NCBI RefSeq assembly: GCF_946151065.1
Contig: NZ_CAMGZA010000001.1
Span: forward strand, 1,054,001-1,118,000
Direction of reading: 5' to 3'
Source of the DNA: Microbacterium sp. Marseille-Q6965
GTDB lineage: Bacteria; Actinomycetota; Actinomycetes; Actinomycetales; Microbacteriaceae
Length of the DNA stretch: 64,000 bases
Made by a program: the position numbers and the translations under genes. Every line of letters begins with the position of its first letter. Within the stretch, counting starts at the first letter, position 1. Positions 1-7,648 of the stretch are shown in pieces. The notes under the pieces are model-generated. The model did not search any database. It saw only the letters and a list, made by a program, of their open reading frames with translations, and was not told the origin of the DNA.

Positions 1-54
1 CATTTCGGCACGTCGGGGCAATTCCGAATTGTGCAGAATAGACGCGCCGAGTGT

Positions 55-60
55 TATCCT
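55..60 (+). promoter_or_regulatory. -10 element of lsr2, leaderless type
   Basis: TATCCT ends 7 nt before the lsr2 ATG and there is no Shine-Dalgarno, so transcription probably starts at or very near the start codon. Confidence 0.6.
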
Positions 61-67
61 CGACCCC

Positions 68-409
68 ATGGCTCGTAAAATCGTGCACCAACTCGTCGAC
101 GATATCGACGGAACCGTTCTCGAACCCGGGGAAGGCGAGACCGTGCTTTTCGCCGTCGACGGGAAGAGCTACGAAATCGACCTGACCGAGGCGAATGCCG
201 CCAAGCTGCGCGACGCGCTCGCGCCCTACATTTCCGCCGGTCGCCGCGCCGGGGGCGGCGCATCCGCCAGCCCGCGGCAGCAGCGCCGCCGCGGCGGCCA
301 GAAGGACTACGGCCCGGTTCGCGAGTGGGCGAAGGCCAACGGCTACACCGTCTCCGAGCGGGGGCGCGTGCCGGCCTCGGTGCTGGAGGCGTACGAGGCC
401 GCCAACTGA
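68..409 (+). CDS. lsr2: Lsr2 family nucleoid-associated protein
   Basis: 113-aa protein matching the Lsr2 family in length and plan. The N-terminal half (MARKIVHQLVDDIDG) is the beta-rich oligomerisation domain. A basic Arg/Gly/Ser linker sits at about residues 58-77. The C-terminal DNA-binding domain (about residues 78-113) carries the RGRVP motif that inserts into the minor groove of AT-rich DNA. Lsr2 proteins are H-NS-like silencers of AT-rich and foreign DNA in actinobacteria. The ATG at 68 is chosen over an upstream in-frame ATG at 29 because the family begins with MA-K, and because TATCCT lies 7 nt upstream as a leaderless -10. The gene stands alone and is followed by a strong hairpin. 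Confidence 0.95.
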   Translation: MARKIVHQLVDDIDGTVLEPGEGETVLFAVDGKSYEIDLTEANAAKLRDALAPYISAGRRAGGGASASPRQQRRRGGQKDYGPVREWAKANGYTVSERGRVPASVLEAYEAAN

Positions 410-427
410 ACCGGCACAACGGCGTGT

Positions 428-460
428 GAGGGGCGAGCGGATCCATTCCGCTCGCCCCTC
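428..460 (+). terminator. lsr2 terminator hairpin
   Basis: Perfect 14-bp stem (428-441 pairs with 447-460) with a 5-nt loop, starting 18 nt after the lsr2 stop. No T-tract follows, which is common for GC-rich actinobacterial terminators. Confidence 0.7.
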
Positions 461-497
461 GCCGCGTCCGCTCGGGGAAGCCCCCGTTCCTCCGCGT

Positions 498-503
498 TAG
501 GCT
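498..503 (+). promoter_or_regulatory. -10 element for tRNA-Arg
   Basis: TAGGCT lies 10 nt upstream of the mature tRNA 5' end, a suitable distance for a tRNA promoter. I see no convincing -35. Confidence 0.5.
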
Positions 504-513
504 GGTCATCCAC

Positions 514-586
514 GCCCCTGTAGCTCAGTGGATAGAGCGTCGGTTTCCTAAACCGTGCGTCGCTGGTTCGAGTCCAGTCAGGGGCA
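514..586 (+). tRNA. tRNA-Arg (anticodon CCT)
   Basis: A 73-nt cloverleaf. The acceptor strands GCCCCTG (514-520) and CAGGGGC (579-585) pair, the D-stem is GCTC/GAGC, the anticodon loop is TTCCTAA with CCT at 547-549, and the T-loop is TTCGAGT. The discriminator base is A586 and CCA is not encoded. The anticodon stem has a T-T mismatch at its outer pair (540/556). It reads the rare codon AGG. Confidence 0.93.
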
Positions 587-726
587 CCGTTCCATCACCC
601 GCGCGAATCCGCGCCGGGTATCGCCAGGGCCATCGCACCCGCTCCCGCGTCTTCCGATCAAAGCGGACACCGGGGCCGACTGTTGCGCTCTCTTACGAAC
701 GAGGTGCGGGACCGGGCCGCCGCGCC

Positions 727-732
727 TAGCGT
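727..732 (+). promoter_or_regulatory. possible -10 of the met-type transporter operon
   Basis: TAGCGT lies about 70 nt upstream of the first gene of the operon. I see no SAM riboswitch or T-box in the 214-bp gap (587-800), which otherwise shows no gene. Confidence 0.3.
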
Positions 733-800
733 TCAGGGACATCGGCCGGTGCCGGCACGCCGCCCGACGCCCCCACCGCACGCGCACCTCAGGAGACGCC

Positions 801-1772
801 ATGGCCCACGACGACATCCCCTCGCAGTCCAGCCAGAGCGAGATCGAACAGCGACTTGCGCAGCGCAAGCGGCGCCGCACCGTCTCTCTCGTCATCGGCG
901 CCGTGGCCGTCGTCGCGATCGCGGCAGCCATCGCCGTCCCGCTGCTGCTGCAGACCGCGGCGCCGGCCGCCGAGGGAGAGGGCGACGCCGAGCTCATCGA
1001 GCTGACGATCGCCGACACCGCGCAGAGCGACTTCCAGGACGCGATCGTCGAGGTGGGCCGCGAGAACGGCCTCGACCTCACGTTCGTCAACTTCGACGAC
1101 CCCTACCTGCCCAACACGGCGCTGGTCGAGGGCGAGGTCGACGGCAACTCCTTCCAACACGTGGCGTGGCTGAGCCAGTTCAACAAGCAGAACGGCACCG
1201 ACATCACCCCCGTGTTCTCCACGGTGATCAGCGCCTGGGGGCTGTTCTCCGCAACCCACGCGTCCGCGTCCGACATCCCTGAGGGCGCGCGCATCGCGGT
1301 GCCCGACGACCCGGCGAACTTCTCGCGGGCGTTGTTCATCTTGCAGACGGCGGGGCTCATCGAGGTCGATCCCGAGGCCGGCGTGTTCCCCGTCGAGGAG
1401 GACATCGTCGCCAACGAGCGCTCCATCGAGCTCGTCCGCATCGCCCACGAGTCGGTGCAGACCGCCTACTCCGATCCCACGATCGATGCGGTCGTCATCG
1501 CGACGGACGACTTCGACCCGGCTCTCGGCATCACCAGCGACGATGCGATTCAGCTCGAGGACGCCTCGGCCCCCACGTCGAGCCCGTACGTCATCGTCGT
1601 CGCCACCACCTCCGACCGCGCCGACGACCCCGCGTGGGAGCTCCTGGAGAAGACGTACCGCGACGACCGCGTCGTGGCGGCCTTGGAGGAGGAGAAGCGC
1701 GGCGAAGCGACGATCGTGGAGCTTCCGGTCGACGACCTTCGCGCGGCGCTCTCCGAGCTCACCGCGCAGTGA
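801..1772 (+). CDS. metQ: MetQ/NlpA family substrate-binding protein of an ABC importer
   Basis: 323 aa. An N-terminal Lys/Arg stretch (KRRR at about residue 23) is followed by one hydrophobic segment at about residues 28-50; no lipobox Cys is visible, so the protein looks membrane-anchored rather than a lipoprotein. The remainder is the NlpA/MetQ binding fold, recognised from VNFDDPYLPNTALVEGEVDG and VDGNSFQHVAWL. The family captures methionine or related amino acids and delivers them to MetNI. ATG 801 has AGGAG 7 nt upstream. It is the first gene of an operon with metN, metI, a DAO oxidoreductase and an aminotransferase, so the ligand may be an amino acid other than methionine. Confidence 0.88.
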   Translation: MAHDDIPSQSSQSEIEQRLAQRKRRRTVSLVIGAVAVVAIAAAIAVPLLLQTAAPAAEGEGDAELIELTIADTAQSDFQDAIVEVGRENGLDLTFVNFDDPYLPNTALVEGEVDGNSFQHVAWLSQFNKQNGTDITPVFSTVISAWGLFSATHASASDIPEGARIAVPDDPANFSRALFILQTAGLIEVDPEAGVFPVEEDIVANERSIELVRIAHESVQTAYSDPTIDAVVIATDDFDPALGITSDDAIQLEDASAPTSSPYVIVVATTSDRADDPAWELLEKTYRDDRVVAALEEEKRGEATIVELPVDDLRAALSELTAQ

Positions 1773-1809
1773 TGCCCGCGACCCGCGACCACGTCGGCGA
1801 GGCGGAGGC

Positions 1810-2835
1810 ATGAGCGAACGCATCCGGCTCGCCGCGGTCACCAAGCAGTACCCCTCGAAGGGCAGGTCCACGGCTCCGCCGGCGATCGACGGCGTCGACC
1901 TGTCGATCGAGGCCGGGGAGATCTACGGTCTGATCGGGCGCTCGGGCGCGGGCAAGTCGACGCTGTTGCGGATGATCAACGGGCTCGAGAAGCCGACCGC
2001 CGGCCGTGTCCTCGTCGACGGTGTCGACGTCCACGCCCTCGCGCCCTCCGAGTTGCGGGCGCTGCGGCACGGCATCGGGATGGTGTTCCAGCAGTTCAGC
2101 CTGTGGAACTCGCGCACGGTGTTCGGCAACATCGCCACCCCGCTCAAGATCGCCGGGTGGAAGGACGACGCGATCGCGCGGCGCGTCGGCGAGCTCATCG
2201 ACTTCGTGGGCCTGCAGGGCAAGGCGTTCGCTCGTCCGCGGCAGCTGTCGGGCGGGCAGAAGCAGCGCGTCGGCATCGCACGGGCGATCGCCGCCCGACC
2301 GTCCATCCTGCTCTCCGACGAGGCGACGAGCGCCCTCGATCCGCAGACGACGACGGGCATCGTCGATCTGCTGAGGTCGGTCAACCGCGAGTTCGGCATC
2401 ACGATCGTCGTCGTCACGCACGAGATGGATGTGGTCAGCGCGCTCGCCGACCGTGTGTCGATCCTCAGCGAGGGGCGCGTCGTCGAGTCGGGCGACATCC
2501 ACCAGATCCTGGCCCGCCCCCGCCACCCGGTCACGGCGGGGCTCGTCGGCTCATACACGGGCACCACGCTGACCGAGCGCGAGAAGGATGCGCTGCGGGA
2601 GCGGTTCACCGGGCGCCGGATCTCGGTGACCGTCGATGCCGCGACCGCGGAGAGCCCCCTGCTGTCGAGGCTCGCCCGCGAGAACGGGGTCGACTTCGCG
2701 ATCATTCAGGGCGGGGTCGCGCGCGTGCGATCGCTGCCCTACGGGCAGCTGAGTCTCGCCCTGCACGGCGACGACGCCGCCGTCGACCGGTTCATCGCTC
2801 AGCTGGGGGAGCACACGGAGGTAATCGCATGGTGA
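1810..2835 (+). CDS. metN: MetN-type ABC transporter ATPase
   Basis: 341 aa. Walker A GRSGAGKST is at residues 43-51, the Q-loop follows (VFQQF), then the signature LSGGQKQR, Walker B SILLSDEATSALD and the switch His in VVTHEMD. The C-terminal ~75 residues after the ATPase domain match the ACT-like NIL domain that gives MetN feedback inhibition by substrate. The enzyme hydrolyses ATP on the inner membrane face to drive uptake through MetI. ATG 1810 is preceded by GGCGGAGG. Its 3' end overlaps metI by 7 nt, indicating translational coupling. Confidence 0.93.
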   Translation: MSERIRLAAVTKQYPSKGRSTAPPAIDGVDLSIEAGEIYGLIGRSGAGKSTLLRMINGLEKPTAGRVLVDGVDVHALAPSELRALRHGIGMVFQQFSLWNSRTVFGNIATPLKIAGWKDDAIARRVGELIDFVGLQGKAFARPRQLSGGQKQRVGIARAIAARPSILLSDEATSALDPQTTTGIVDLLRSVNREFGITIVVVTHEMDVVSALADRVSILSEGRVVESGDIHQILARPRHPVTAGLVGSYTGTTLTEREKDALRERFTGRRISVTVDAATAESPLLSRLARENGVDFAIIQGGVARVRSLPYGQLSLALHGDDAAVDRFIAQLGEHTEVIAW

Positions 2836-3500
2836 CCGCGTGGATCGATCTCGATGTCGTCGGGCCGAAGGTCGCCCGGGCCCTGTTCGAGACCCTGTTC
2901 ATGGTGGCGGCGTCGTTCTTCCTCGCCGCGATCATCGGACTGATCCTCGGCATCTTCCTGTACGCCACGCGTCCCGGCCAGCTGCTGCACAGCAGGGTCG
3001 CCCACACGGCGCTGAACCTCATCGTCAACACGCTGCGACCGATCCCCTTCATCATCCTGCTGATCGCGTTGACTCCGCTCACGCGCGAGCTGATCGGCAC
3101 GAGCATCGGCCCGGCCGCCGCGATCCCGCCCCTCACGGTGGCCGCGTCGGTCGGCATCGCGCGCGTCGCGGAGTCGAACCTCGTGGCGGTCGACCCGGGC
3201 GTCGTCGAGGCCGCCAAGGCGGTCGGGGCGCGCCCCCTCCACATCCTGTTCGGCTTCGTCGCGCGGGAGGCACTCGGCCCCCTCGTGCTCTCGCTGACAT
3301 TCATCTTCGTCGCGATCATCGACGCGACGGCGGTGGCGGGCGCCGTCGGCGGCGGCGGTCTGGGCAATCTCGCTCTCACCTACGGCTACCAGCGCTTCGA
3401 CTACGGCGTGATCGTCGTGGTCATCGCCGTCCTGATCGCCCTGGTGCAGCTCGTGCAGCTGGTCGGCAACCGCCTCGCACGACGGATCATCGACGGATGA
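2829..3500 (+). CDS. metI: MetI-type ABC transporter permease
   Basis: 223 aa, the usual MetI length, with about five hydrophobic segments. The EAA loop that contacts MetN is visible as VEAAKAVGARPLHILFGFV around residues 125-145. The pattern LRPIPFIILLIALTPLTR is typical of D-methionine transporter permeases. It forms the membrane channel. ATG 2829 overlaps metN by 7 nt, and the stop overlaps the next start (ATGA at 3497-3500), so the whole cluster looks like one mRNA. Confidence 0.92.
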   Translation: MVTAWIDLDVVGPKVARALFETLFMVAASFFLAAIIGLILGIFLYATRPGQLLHSRVAHTALNLIVNTLRPIPFIILLIALTPLTRELIGTSIGPAAAIPPLTVAASVGIARVAESNLVAVDPGVVEAAKAVGARPLHILFGFVAREALGPLVLSLTFIFVAIIDATAVAGAVGGGGLGNLALTYGYQRFDYGVIVVVIAVLIALVQLVQLVGNRLARRIIDG

Positions 3501-4447
3501 CGGATCACGAGCGGCTGGGACGCGTCGCGGTCGTCGGGGCCGGGGTCATCGGATCGGCGATCGCCGCGGCACTCGTGGATCGAGGGGCGCGGGTGACGCA
3601 GGTCAGCGAGTCGGAGGGGCTGTCGGCGGCGTCGCGCGCGAGCTTCGCCTGGGTCAACGCGCACGGCAAGATGCCCGAGCCGTACCGAGCGCTCAACGCC
3701 GAGGGCCGCGCGTGGCACGCCCGGCACGGCGCGTCGTGGTTCGTGCCCACCGGGTCCATCGTCGACGGCGTACCGGACGAGCGGGACGGCTACGTCGACG
3801 TGGACCGGTTCCTCGCCGTTCACCGCGCCCGCGTCGGCGCGACCGGCGCGGTGGTCACGGGCCGGGTGCTCGGGCTCGGCCGCGCACGCACCGGCATCTC
3901 CCTCGAGGGCACGGGGGTGGTGGCCGACACCGTGGTCATCGCCGCGGGCACGGGCACCGCGGCCCTGGTCGGCTCACTGACCTCGCCGAACAGCCGCATC
4001 GGATCGGCCAGGGGCCCGCGCGGCTTCGCGGTGCGCCTGCGCGCCCCCTCCGCAGCGGTGGGCCGGGTCGTCGTCGACCGCGGCCTGCTGCTGCGGCCCG
4101 ACCACCCCGAGAGACCGGATCTCGTGGTCGCCCAGAGCCTGGCGGTCGAGCAGCGACTGCGCTCCCGCCCATCGTCGGCCGACGACGCCGCGACCATCTG
4201 GACCGAGATGCGCCGCGAGCTGGCCACCCGCGTCGGCGGGGAGGTGCGCGACGCGGAACCGGTGTCGGTGCACGTCGCCGATCGGCCCCGGTCCGCCGAC
4301 GGCTATCCGGTGCTGGGCTGGGTGGCGCCGGGGGTGTACGTGGTGCTCAGCCACAGCGGCGTCACGCTCGCGCTCCTGCTGGCGGATCTCGCCGCGCGCG
4401 ACCTCGTCGGCGACATCGACCCCAGACTGGAGGCATACCGCCCATGA
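3497..4447 (+). CDS. FAD-dependent oxidoreductase, DAO (D-amino-acid oxidase/glycine oxidase) family
   Basis: 316 aa. The N-terminal Rossmann FAD motif VGAGVIG is at residues 14-20. The C-terminal end has the typical DAO closing segment (DGYPVLGWV and YVVLSHSGVTLALLLADL). The family oxidises the C-N bond of amino or imino acids. At 316 aa it is shorter than most DAO enzymes (about 370-400), so the substrate cap may be reduced. The start overlaps metI by 4 nt and the stop overlaps the aminotransferase by 4 nt. The position after an amino-acid importer suggests oxidation of the imported compound; the substrate cannot be read from sequence. Confidence 0.82.
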   Translation: MTDHERLGRVAVVGAGVIGSAIAAALVDRGARVTQVSESEGLSAASRASFAWVNAHGKMPEPYRALNAEGRAWHARHGASWFVPTGSIVDGVPDERDGYVDVDRFLAVHRARVGATGAVVTGRVLGLGRARTGISLEGTGVVADTVVIAAGTGTAALVGSLTSPNSRIGSARGPRGFAVRLRAPSAAVGRVVVDRGLLLRPDHPERPDLVVAQSLAVEQRLRSRPSSADDAATIWTEMRRELATRVGGEVRDAEPVSVHVADRPRSADGYPVLGWVAPGVYVVLSHSGVTLALLLADLAARDLVGDIDPRLEAYRP

Positions 4448-5655
4448 CGACGAAGGACTCCGACATGTTCACCGCGCTCGGCGCCAGCTCGCTGCTGGCG
4501 AGCCTTCCCCCTCGACAGGGATTCGGCGACGCGACCCTGATCCGCCTGGCGCCCGGCGCGATCGACCTCGGCGGCGGCAACCCCGCGACGGGGCTGCTCC
4601 CCACCGAGCTGTACCGCGACGCGTCGGCCGCTTTCTTCTCCGGTGACGACTTCCCGCGCGCGCTGCGCTACTCGCCGGCCCCCGGCCTGCCGGCGCTGCG
4701 CGCGGCGATCGCGGAGCGCGAAGGCGTCGAGGCGGAGCGCGTGCTGGTGACCAACGGCGGTGCACACGGTTTGGCGCTCGTCGCGCTCGGCACGCTGGAT
4801 CGCGGCGACGTCATCGTCGTCGACGATCCGGTTTATCCCCTCTTCCTCCGCGTGCTCGACCTCGTCGGCGCCTCGGTGGTCGGGGTGCCCGTCGGCGCCG
4901 ACGGCCTCGATGTCGACGCCCTCGCCGCACGCCTGCGCGCCGGTCTGCGCCCGAAGGCGCTCTTCACCGTCCCGACCTTCCATAACCCGTCCGGAGGCAC
5001 GCTGTCCGCACAGAAGGCGGACGCGCTCGTCGACCTGGCCGAGAAGTACGGGTTCACGATCATCGCAGACGACCCGTATCGCGAGATCGCCTTCCCCGGC
5101 ACCGTCGTACCGCGGCGTGCACGGCTGCGGGAGTCGCCCCAGGTCGTCTCGGTGGGCACGTTCTCAAAGACGCTCGGACCCGGGCTGCGGTTGGGGTGGC
5201 TCGTCGTGCCCCCCGCTCTCGCGGAGCACTACGTGCGGCTCCGCAATCGGCTCGACGGCCAGAGCAGCGCCGTGCTGCAGGAGATCGTCACCCGCATCCT
5301 CTCCGACGCCCGGTTCGGTCCCGCCCTGCGCACGGCGGGTGAGGGCTACGCCGAGAAGGCGGGCGCGCTCGTCGAGGCACTGCGCACCGAGTTCGGCGAC
5401 GATGTCGACGTGGACGCACCGCAGGGCGGCTTCTTCGCCTGGGCGCGCCTGCGCGGCGACCTCGACTTCGCGCAGCTGTTCGAGGCGGCGCAGGATGCCG
5501 GCGTCACGTATCAGCGCGGGGAGTGGTTCTCGGCGACGGGCGAACGACCGTTCCGCGGGCACGCGCGACTGTCGTTCTCGGAGCCGGAGGTCCACGAGCT
5601 TCGGGAGGGTGTGTCGCGGCTGGCGCAGGCGTGGCGCGCACTGCGCGCCCGCTGA
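4444..5655 (+). CDS. PLP-dependent aminotransferase, fold type I (2-aminoadipate/MocR-like aminotransferase domain)
   Basis: 403 aa. The PLP lysine is K242 in GTFSKTLGPGLRLGW, and VPTFHNPSGG and IIADDPYREI mark the PLP-binding core of class I/II aminotransferases related to LysN and the MocR C-terminal domain. There is no GntR HTH, so it is a plain enzyme. It is the last gene of the operon and overlaps the oxidoreductase by 4 nt. With the importer and the DAO enzyme it would deaminate an imported amino acid; which one is not evident. Confidence 0.87.
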   Translation: MTTKDSDMFTALGASSLLASLPPRQGFGDATLIRLAPGAIDLGGGNPATGLLPTELYRDASAAFFSGDDFPRALRYSPAPGLPALRAAIAEREGVEAERVLVTNGGAHGLALVALGTLDRGDVIVVDDPVYPLFLRVLDLVGASVVGVPVGADGLDVDALAARLRAGLRPKALFTVPTFHNPSGGTLSAQKADALVDLAEKYGFTIIADDPYREIAFPGTVVPRRARLRESPQVVSVGTFSKTLGPGLRLGWLVVPPALAEHYVRLRNRLDGQSSAVLQEIVTRILSDARFGPALRTAGEGYAEKAGALVEALRTEFGDDVDVDAPQGGFFAWARLRGDLDFAQLFEAAQDAGVTYQRGEWFSATGERPFRGHARLSFSEPEVHELREGVSRLAQAWRALRAR

Positions 5656-5721
5656 GACTCGGAGCGCGCGCTCACTCCCGCAGGGCCCGGCGAGGCCCTC
5701 GTCCGCCGCTCCCCGCGCGGG

Positions 5722-6219
5722 TCAGGCGGCGAGTGCGAGGTACGGCTCCCAGCGCGGGTCGCCGCGCTCCACGCCGCGCACGGTCCACGCCCCGCCGCGC
5801 GGGGGGCGGGGCGTGATGCGCAGCTCCCACCCCATCTCCTGGGGGGTGCGGTCGCTCTTGATGTTGTTGCACCGCAGGCACGCGGCCACGAGGTTCTCCC
5901 AGCTGTCTGCACCGCCGCGCGAGCGCGGCAGGATGTGGTCGATCGTCGAGGCCGGCTTGCCGCAGTAACCGCAGCGGTGGTTGTCGCGGCGCAGCACCCC
6001 GCGGCGCGTCACCGGCACGCGGCGGCCGCCGGGCACGCGCACGTAGCGGGTGAGCACGATGACGGCGGGACGCTCGTACGACCCGTGGGTGCCCCAGACC
6101 GGTTCGTCCTCGATCCGCTCGACGATGCTCGCCTTCTCGTTCATCACGAGCACGAGCGCGCGCTTGAACGAGACGACCGCGAGGGGCTCATAGCCCGCGT
6201 TCAACACCAGAGTGCGCAT
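5722..6219 (-). CDS. HNH endonuclease family protein
   Basis: 165 aa. The N-terminal half (MRTLVLNAGYEPLAVVSFKR) is a conserved leader of a widespread actinobacterial HNH family. The HNH core follows: CGYCG, then IDHILPRSRGG with the catalytic His, NLVAACLRCNNIKSDRTP supplying the Asn and the second Cys pair of the zinc site, and the final conserved Lys. The role is unknown; the family is chromosomal and not part of a toxin operon here. ATG 6219 is chosen because GGACAGG lies just upstream. No clear -10 is seen in its 98-nt upstream gap, so it may depend on read-through from the mini-gene at 6332-6442. Confidence 0.85.
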   Translation of the reverse strand: MRTLVLNAGYEPLAVVSFKRALVLVMNEKASIVERIEDEPVWGTHGSYERPAVIVLTRYVRVPGGRRVPVTRRGVLRRDNHRCGYCGKPASTIDHILPRSRGGADSWENLVAACLRCNNIKSDRTPQEMGWELRITPRPPRGGAWTVRGVERGDPRWEPYLALAA

Positions 6220-6316
6220 GCCCTGTCCTTTCGATGGGTCCCGGACGGCTTCCGGGCTCTCGATCCCGTGACGCCACGCTCTGCGGTGGAGCGCGGTGCG
6301 GGGGTGCGCAGGCACG

Positions 6317-6348
6317 AAAAAAGGCGCTGTCTCACAGACAGCGCCTTT
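6317..6348 (-). terminator. strong intrinsic terminator with T-tract
   Basis: Read on the minus strand: a perfect 13-bp stem (6348-6336 with 6332-6320), a 3-nt loop and a run of six T. It is the most canonical intrinsic terminator in the window. It overlaps the stop codon of a putative 36-aa ORF and lies 98 nt upstream of the HNH gene. Confidence 0.85.
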
Positions 6349-6442
6349 CGCACGCGGACGACCCGCGCACCGTGTGCACACGATGCCGAAGCACGTAACG
6401 CCCGAGCGCATCCATGGTGCGGATGCGAGGTATTCGCGACAT
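6332..6442 (-). CDS. putative 36-aa small protein or leader peptide
   Basis: A 37-codon ORF beginning MSRIPRIRTM and ending SACERRCL, rich in Arg and containing two Cys. GGAGGGAGAA sits about 7 nt before its ATG, a better Shine-Dalgarno than most genes here. A -10-like TACTCT is at 6483-6478. The TGA lies in the apical loop of the terminator at 6317-6348, so the last codons form the 5' arm of the stem. This is either a free-standing mini-gene or a leader peptide whose translation would prevent the terminator from folding and let transcription reach the HNH gene. I do not recognise the peptide. The surrounding 408-bp gap (6220-6627) holds otherwise only the M23 terminator. Confidence 0.45.
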   Translation of the reverse strand: MSRIPRIRTMDALGRYVLRHRVHTVRGSSACERRCL

Positions 6443-6477
6443 CGGCTTCTCCCTCCGCTTCACGCGGCGACGGGATC

Positions 6478-6483
6478 AGAGTA
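6478..6483 (-). promoter_or_regulatory. possible -10 for the mini-gene
   Basis: TACTCT on the minus strand, about 35 nt before the mini-gene ATG; no convincing -35. Confidence 0.35.
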
Positions 6484-6582
6484 GCCCTGCGGCGGCGATG
6501 CGGGGCCATCCCGCGGAGGAGAATTCCCGGGCGTGTCGCCGCGGGCGCCCCGCGGACCCGTCCGTCGGCGGCGCAGACGCGA

Positions 6583-6617
6583 CGAGGGCCCCGCGGCGGC
6601 TGCCGACGGGGCCCTCG
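6583..6617 (-). terminator. terminator of the M23 peptidase gene
   Basis: 11-bp perfect stem (6583-6593 with 6607-6617) closed by an inner CGGC/GCCG pairing, starting 11 nt after the M23 stop. It separates the peptidase from the mini-gene downstream. No T-tract. Confidence 0.65.
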
Positions 6618-6627
6618 AAAGCGTGAA

Positions 6628-7503
6628 TCAGTAGGGCAGCCAGGCCTGGGGGCTCACGAGGCCGCCGTTGACGTACACCTCGAAGTGCAGGTGCGGCGCG
6701 GTGGAGCTGCCCGTCGAACCGACGTAGCCGATGACCTGCCCGGCCGTGACCGTCTGCCCCGCGGCGGCCGCGATGGAGGACATGTGCGCGTACCGGGTGG
6801 TCGTGGCGCTGCCGCCCACGTTGCTCTCGATCGTCACGGCGTTGCCGTAGCCGCCGAACCAGCCGGACTGCGAGACCACGCCATCCGCGGCGGCGAAGAT
6901 CGGGGTGCCGGTCGAGGCGAGCAGGTCCCAGCCCTTGTGGTAGCCGGAGTCGCCGAGCCCACGACCCGAGGTCCAGGCGCCGGCGGGGAGCGGGAAGACG
7001 ACACCCTCGCTCGGCGCGGAGGGGGTCGCGTTTCCGCTGTAGACCGACGCCGCGGAGGACGACGCTGCCGCCGCCGCGGCCTCGGCCGCCATCTCCTTGG
7101 CGCGCTTGGCCGCCGCGGCGGCGGCCTTCTCCTTCTCGATCTCGCTCGCCGTGGTCCCCGAGTAGCTCGAGGCGCTGAGCTGCGAGGCGGTGGCGCCGCC
7201 ACCGACGGTGAGCGACTGCGCGTCGGCCTCGGCGATGTCGTGGGCGGTCACCTGCTCCGCGGTCGCCTCGCCGCCGCCCTGCGTGGCGGCGTAGGCGGGG
7301 ATGGCGACGCCGGCGATGAGCGCGAGAACCGCGGTCATCGTGCCCGCCGCGCGCAGCGGCCGGATCTTCGGCGCGCTCTCGGCGCGCAGGGCGCGCTCGG
7401 CGATGCGGATGTCGCGGCGGCTGATCTTCGCCGGCGCGGGGGCGCCGGTCCGGGTGGGGTCCGTGGCCTCGGGCGAGCCTGCGGACATCGGGTTCTGAGT
7501 CAA
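6628..7503 (-). CDS. M23 family metallopeptidase (secreted, LytM-type peptidoglycan hydrolase)
   Basis: 291 aa. A cytoplasmic start is followed by one hydrophobic segment (TMTAVLALIAGVAIPAYA, about residues 52-69) serving as signal or anchor. An Ala/Lys/Glu-rich coiled coil (about residues 120-150) precedes the C-terminal M23 domain, with zinc ligands in HKGWD and HLHFE and the conserved YAHMSSI. Such enzymes cleave peptide cross-links of peptidoglycan outside the membrane. The TTG at 7503 is chosen because GGAGG lies 8 nt upstream; the first in-frame ATG is five codons later. The gene has a ~140-nt 5' leader with pseudoknot potential and its own terminator. Confidence 0.9.
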   Translation of the reverse strand: MTQNPMSAGSPEATDPTRTGAPAPAKISRRDIRIAERALRAESAPKIRPLRAAGTMTAVLALIAGVAIPAYAATQGGGEATAEQVTAHDIAEADAQSLTVGGGATASQLSASSYSGTTASEIEKEKAAAAAAKRAKEMAAEAAAAAASSSAASVYSGNATPSAPSEGVVFPLPAGAWTSGRGLGDSGYHKGWDLLASTGTPIFAAADGVVSQSGWFGGYGNAVTIESNVGGSATTTRYAHMSSIAAAAGQTVTAGQVIGYVGSTGSSTAPHLHFEVYVNGGLVSPQAWLPY

Positions 7504-7511
7504 GACGTGTT

Positions 7512-7611
7512 CCTCCGTCGCCTCGCGCTCGGGTAGCGCCGGCTCGTCAGCACTTGTCGTCGGACAGTGAATCCTGCAAGAAGGACGAGCCGGAGAGGCG
7601 ATTGCTTGCAG
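7512..7611 (-). promoter_or_regulatory. structured 5' leader of the M23 gene with H-type pseudoknot potential
   Basis: On the minus strand four segments occur in the order S1 (7611-7605, CTGCAAG), S2 (7593-7584, CCGGCTCGTC), S1' (7580-7574, CTTGCAG), S2' (7548-7539, GACGAGCCGG). S1 pairs with S1' over 7 bp, extendable to 9-10 with G-U pairs. S2 pairs with S2' over 10 bp. The interlaced order is that of an H-type pseudoknot, with connecting loops of 11, 3 and 25 nt. Loop 1 contains TCGCCTC (7601-7595), which is complementary to GAGGCGA at 7524-7518, directly beside the Shine-Dalgarno (7516-7512). I do not recognise the leader as a known riboswitch. Confidence 0.5.
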
Positions 7612-7648
7612 AACGGGTTCGTGGACCTTGCGGCCTCGGGATTTCCCC

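Noticed and set aside
587-800. SAM riboswitch upstream of the met-type transporter
   Set aside because: No recognisable SAM-I, SAM-II or SAM-IV core; the leader after the possible -10 is only about 60 nt.
5682-5699. Terminator between the aminotransferase and HNH genes
   Set aside because: Only a 6-bp stem (AGGGCC/GGCCCT); too weak to call.
6201-6509. 102-codon minus-strand ORF spanning the terminator upstream of the HNH gene
   Set aside because: It runs through a strong intrinsic terminator, has no Shine-Dalgarno, and its composition is Arg/Ala/Ser-rich like random high-GC frames; the 36-codon ORF in another frame has the better signals.
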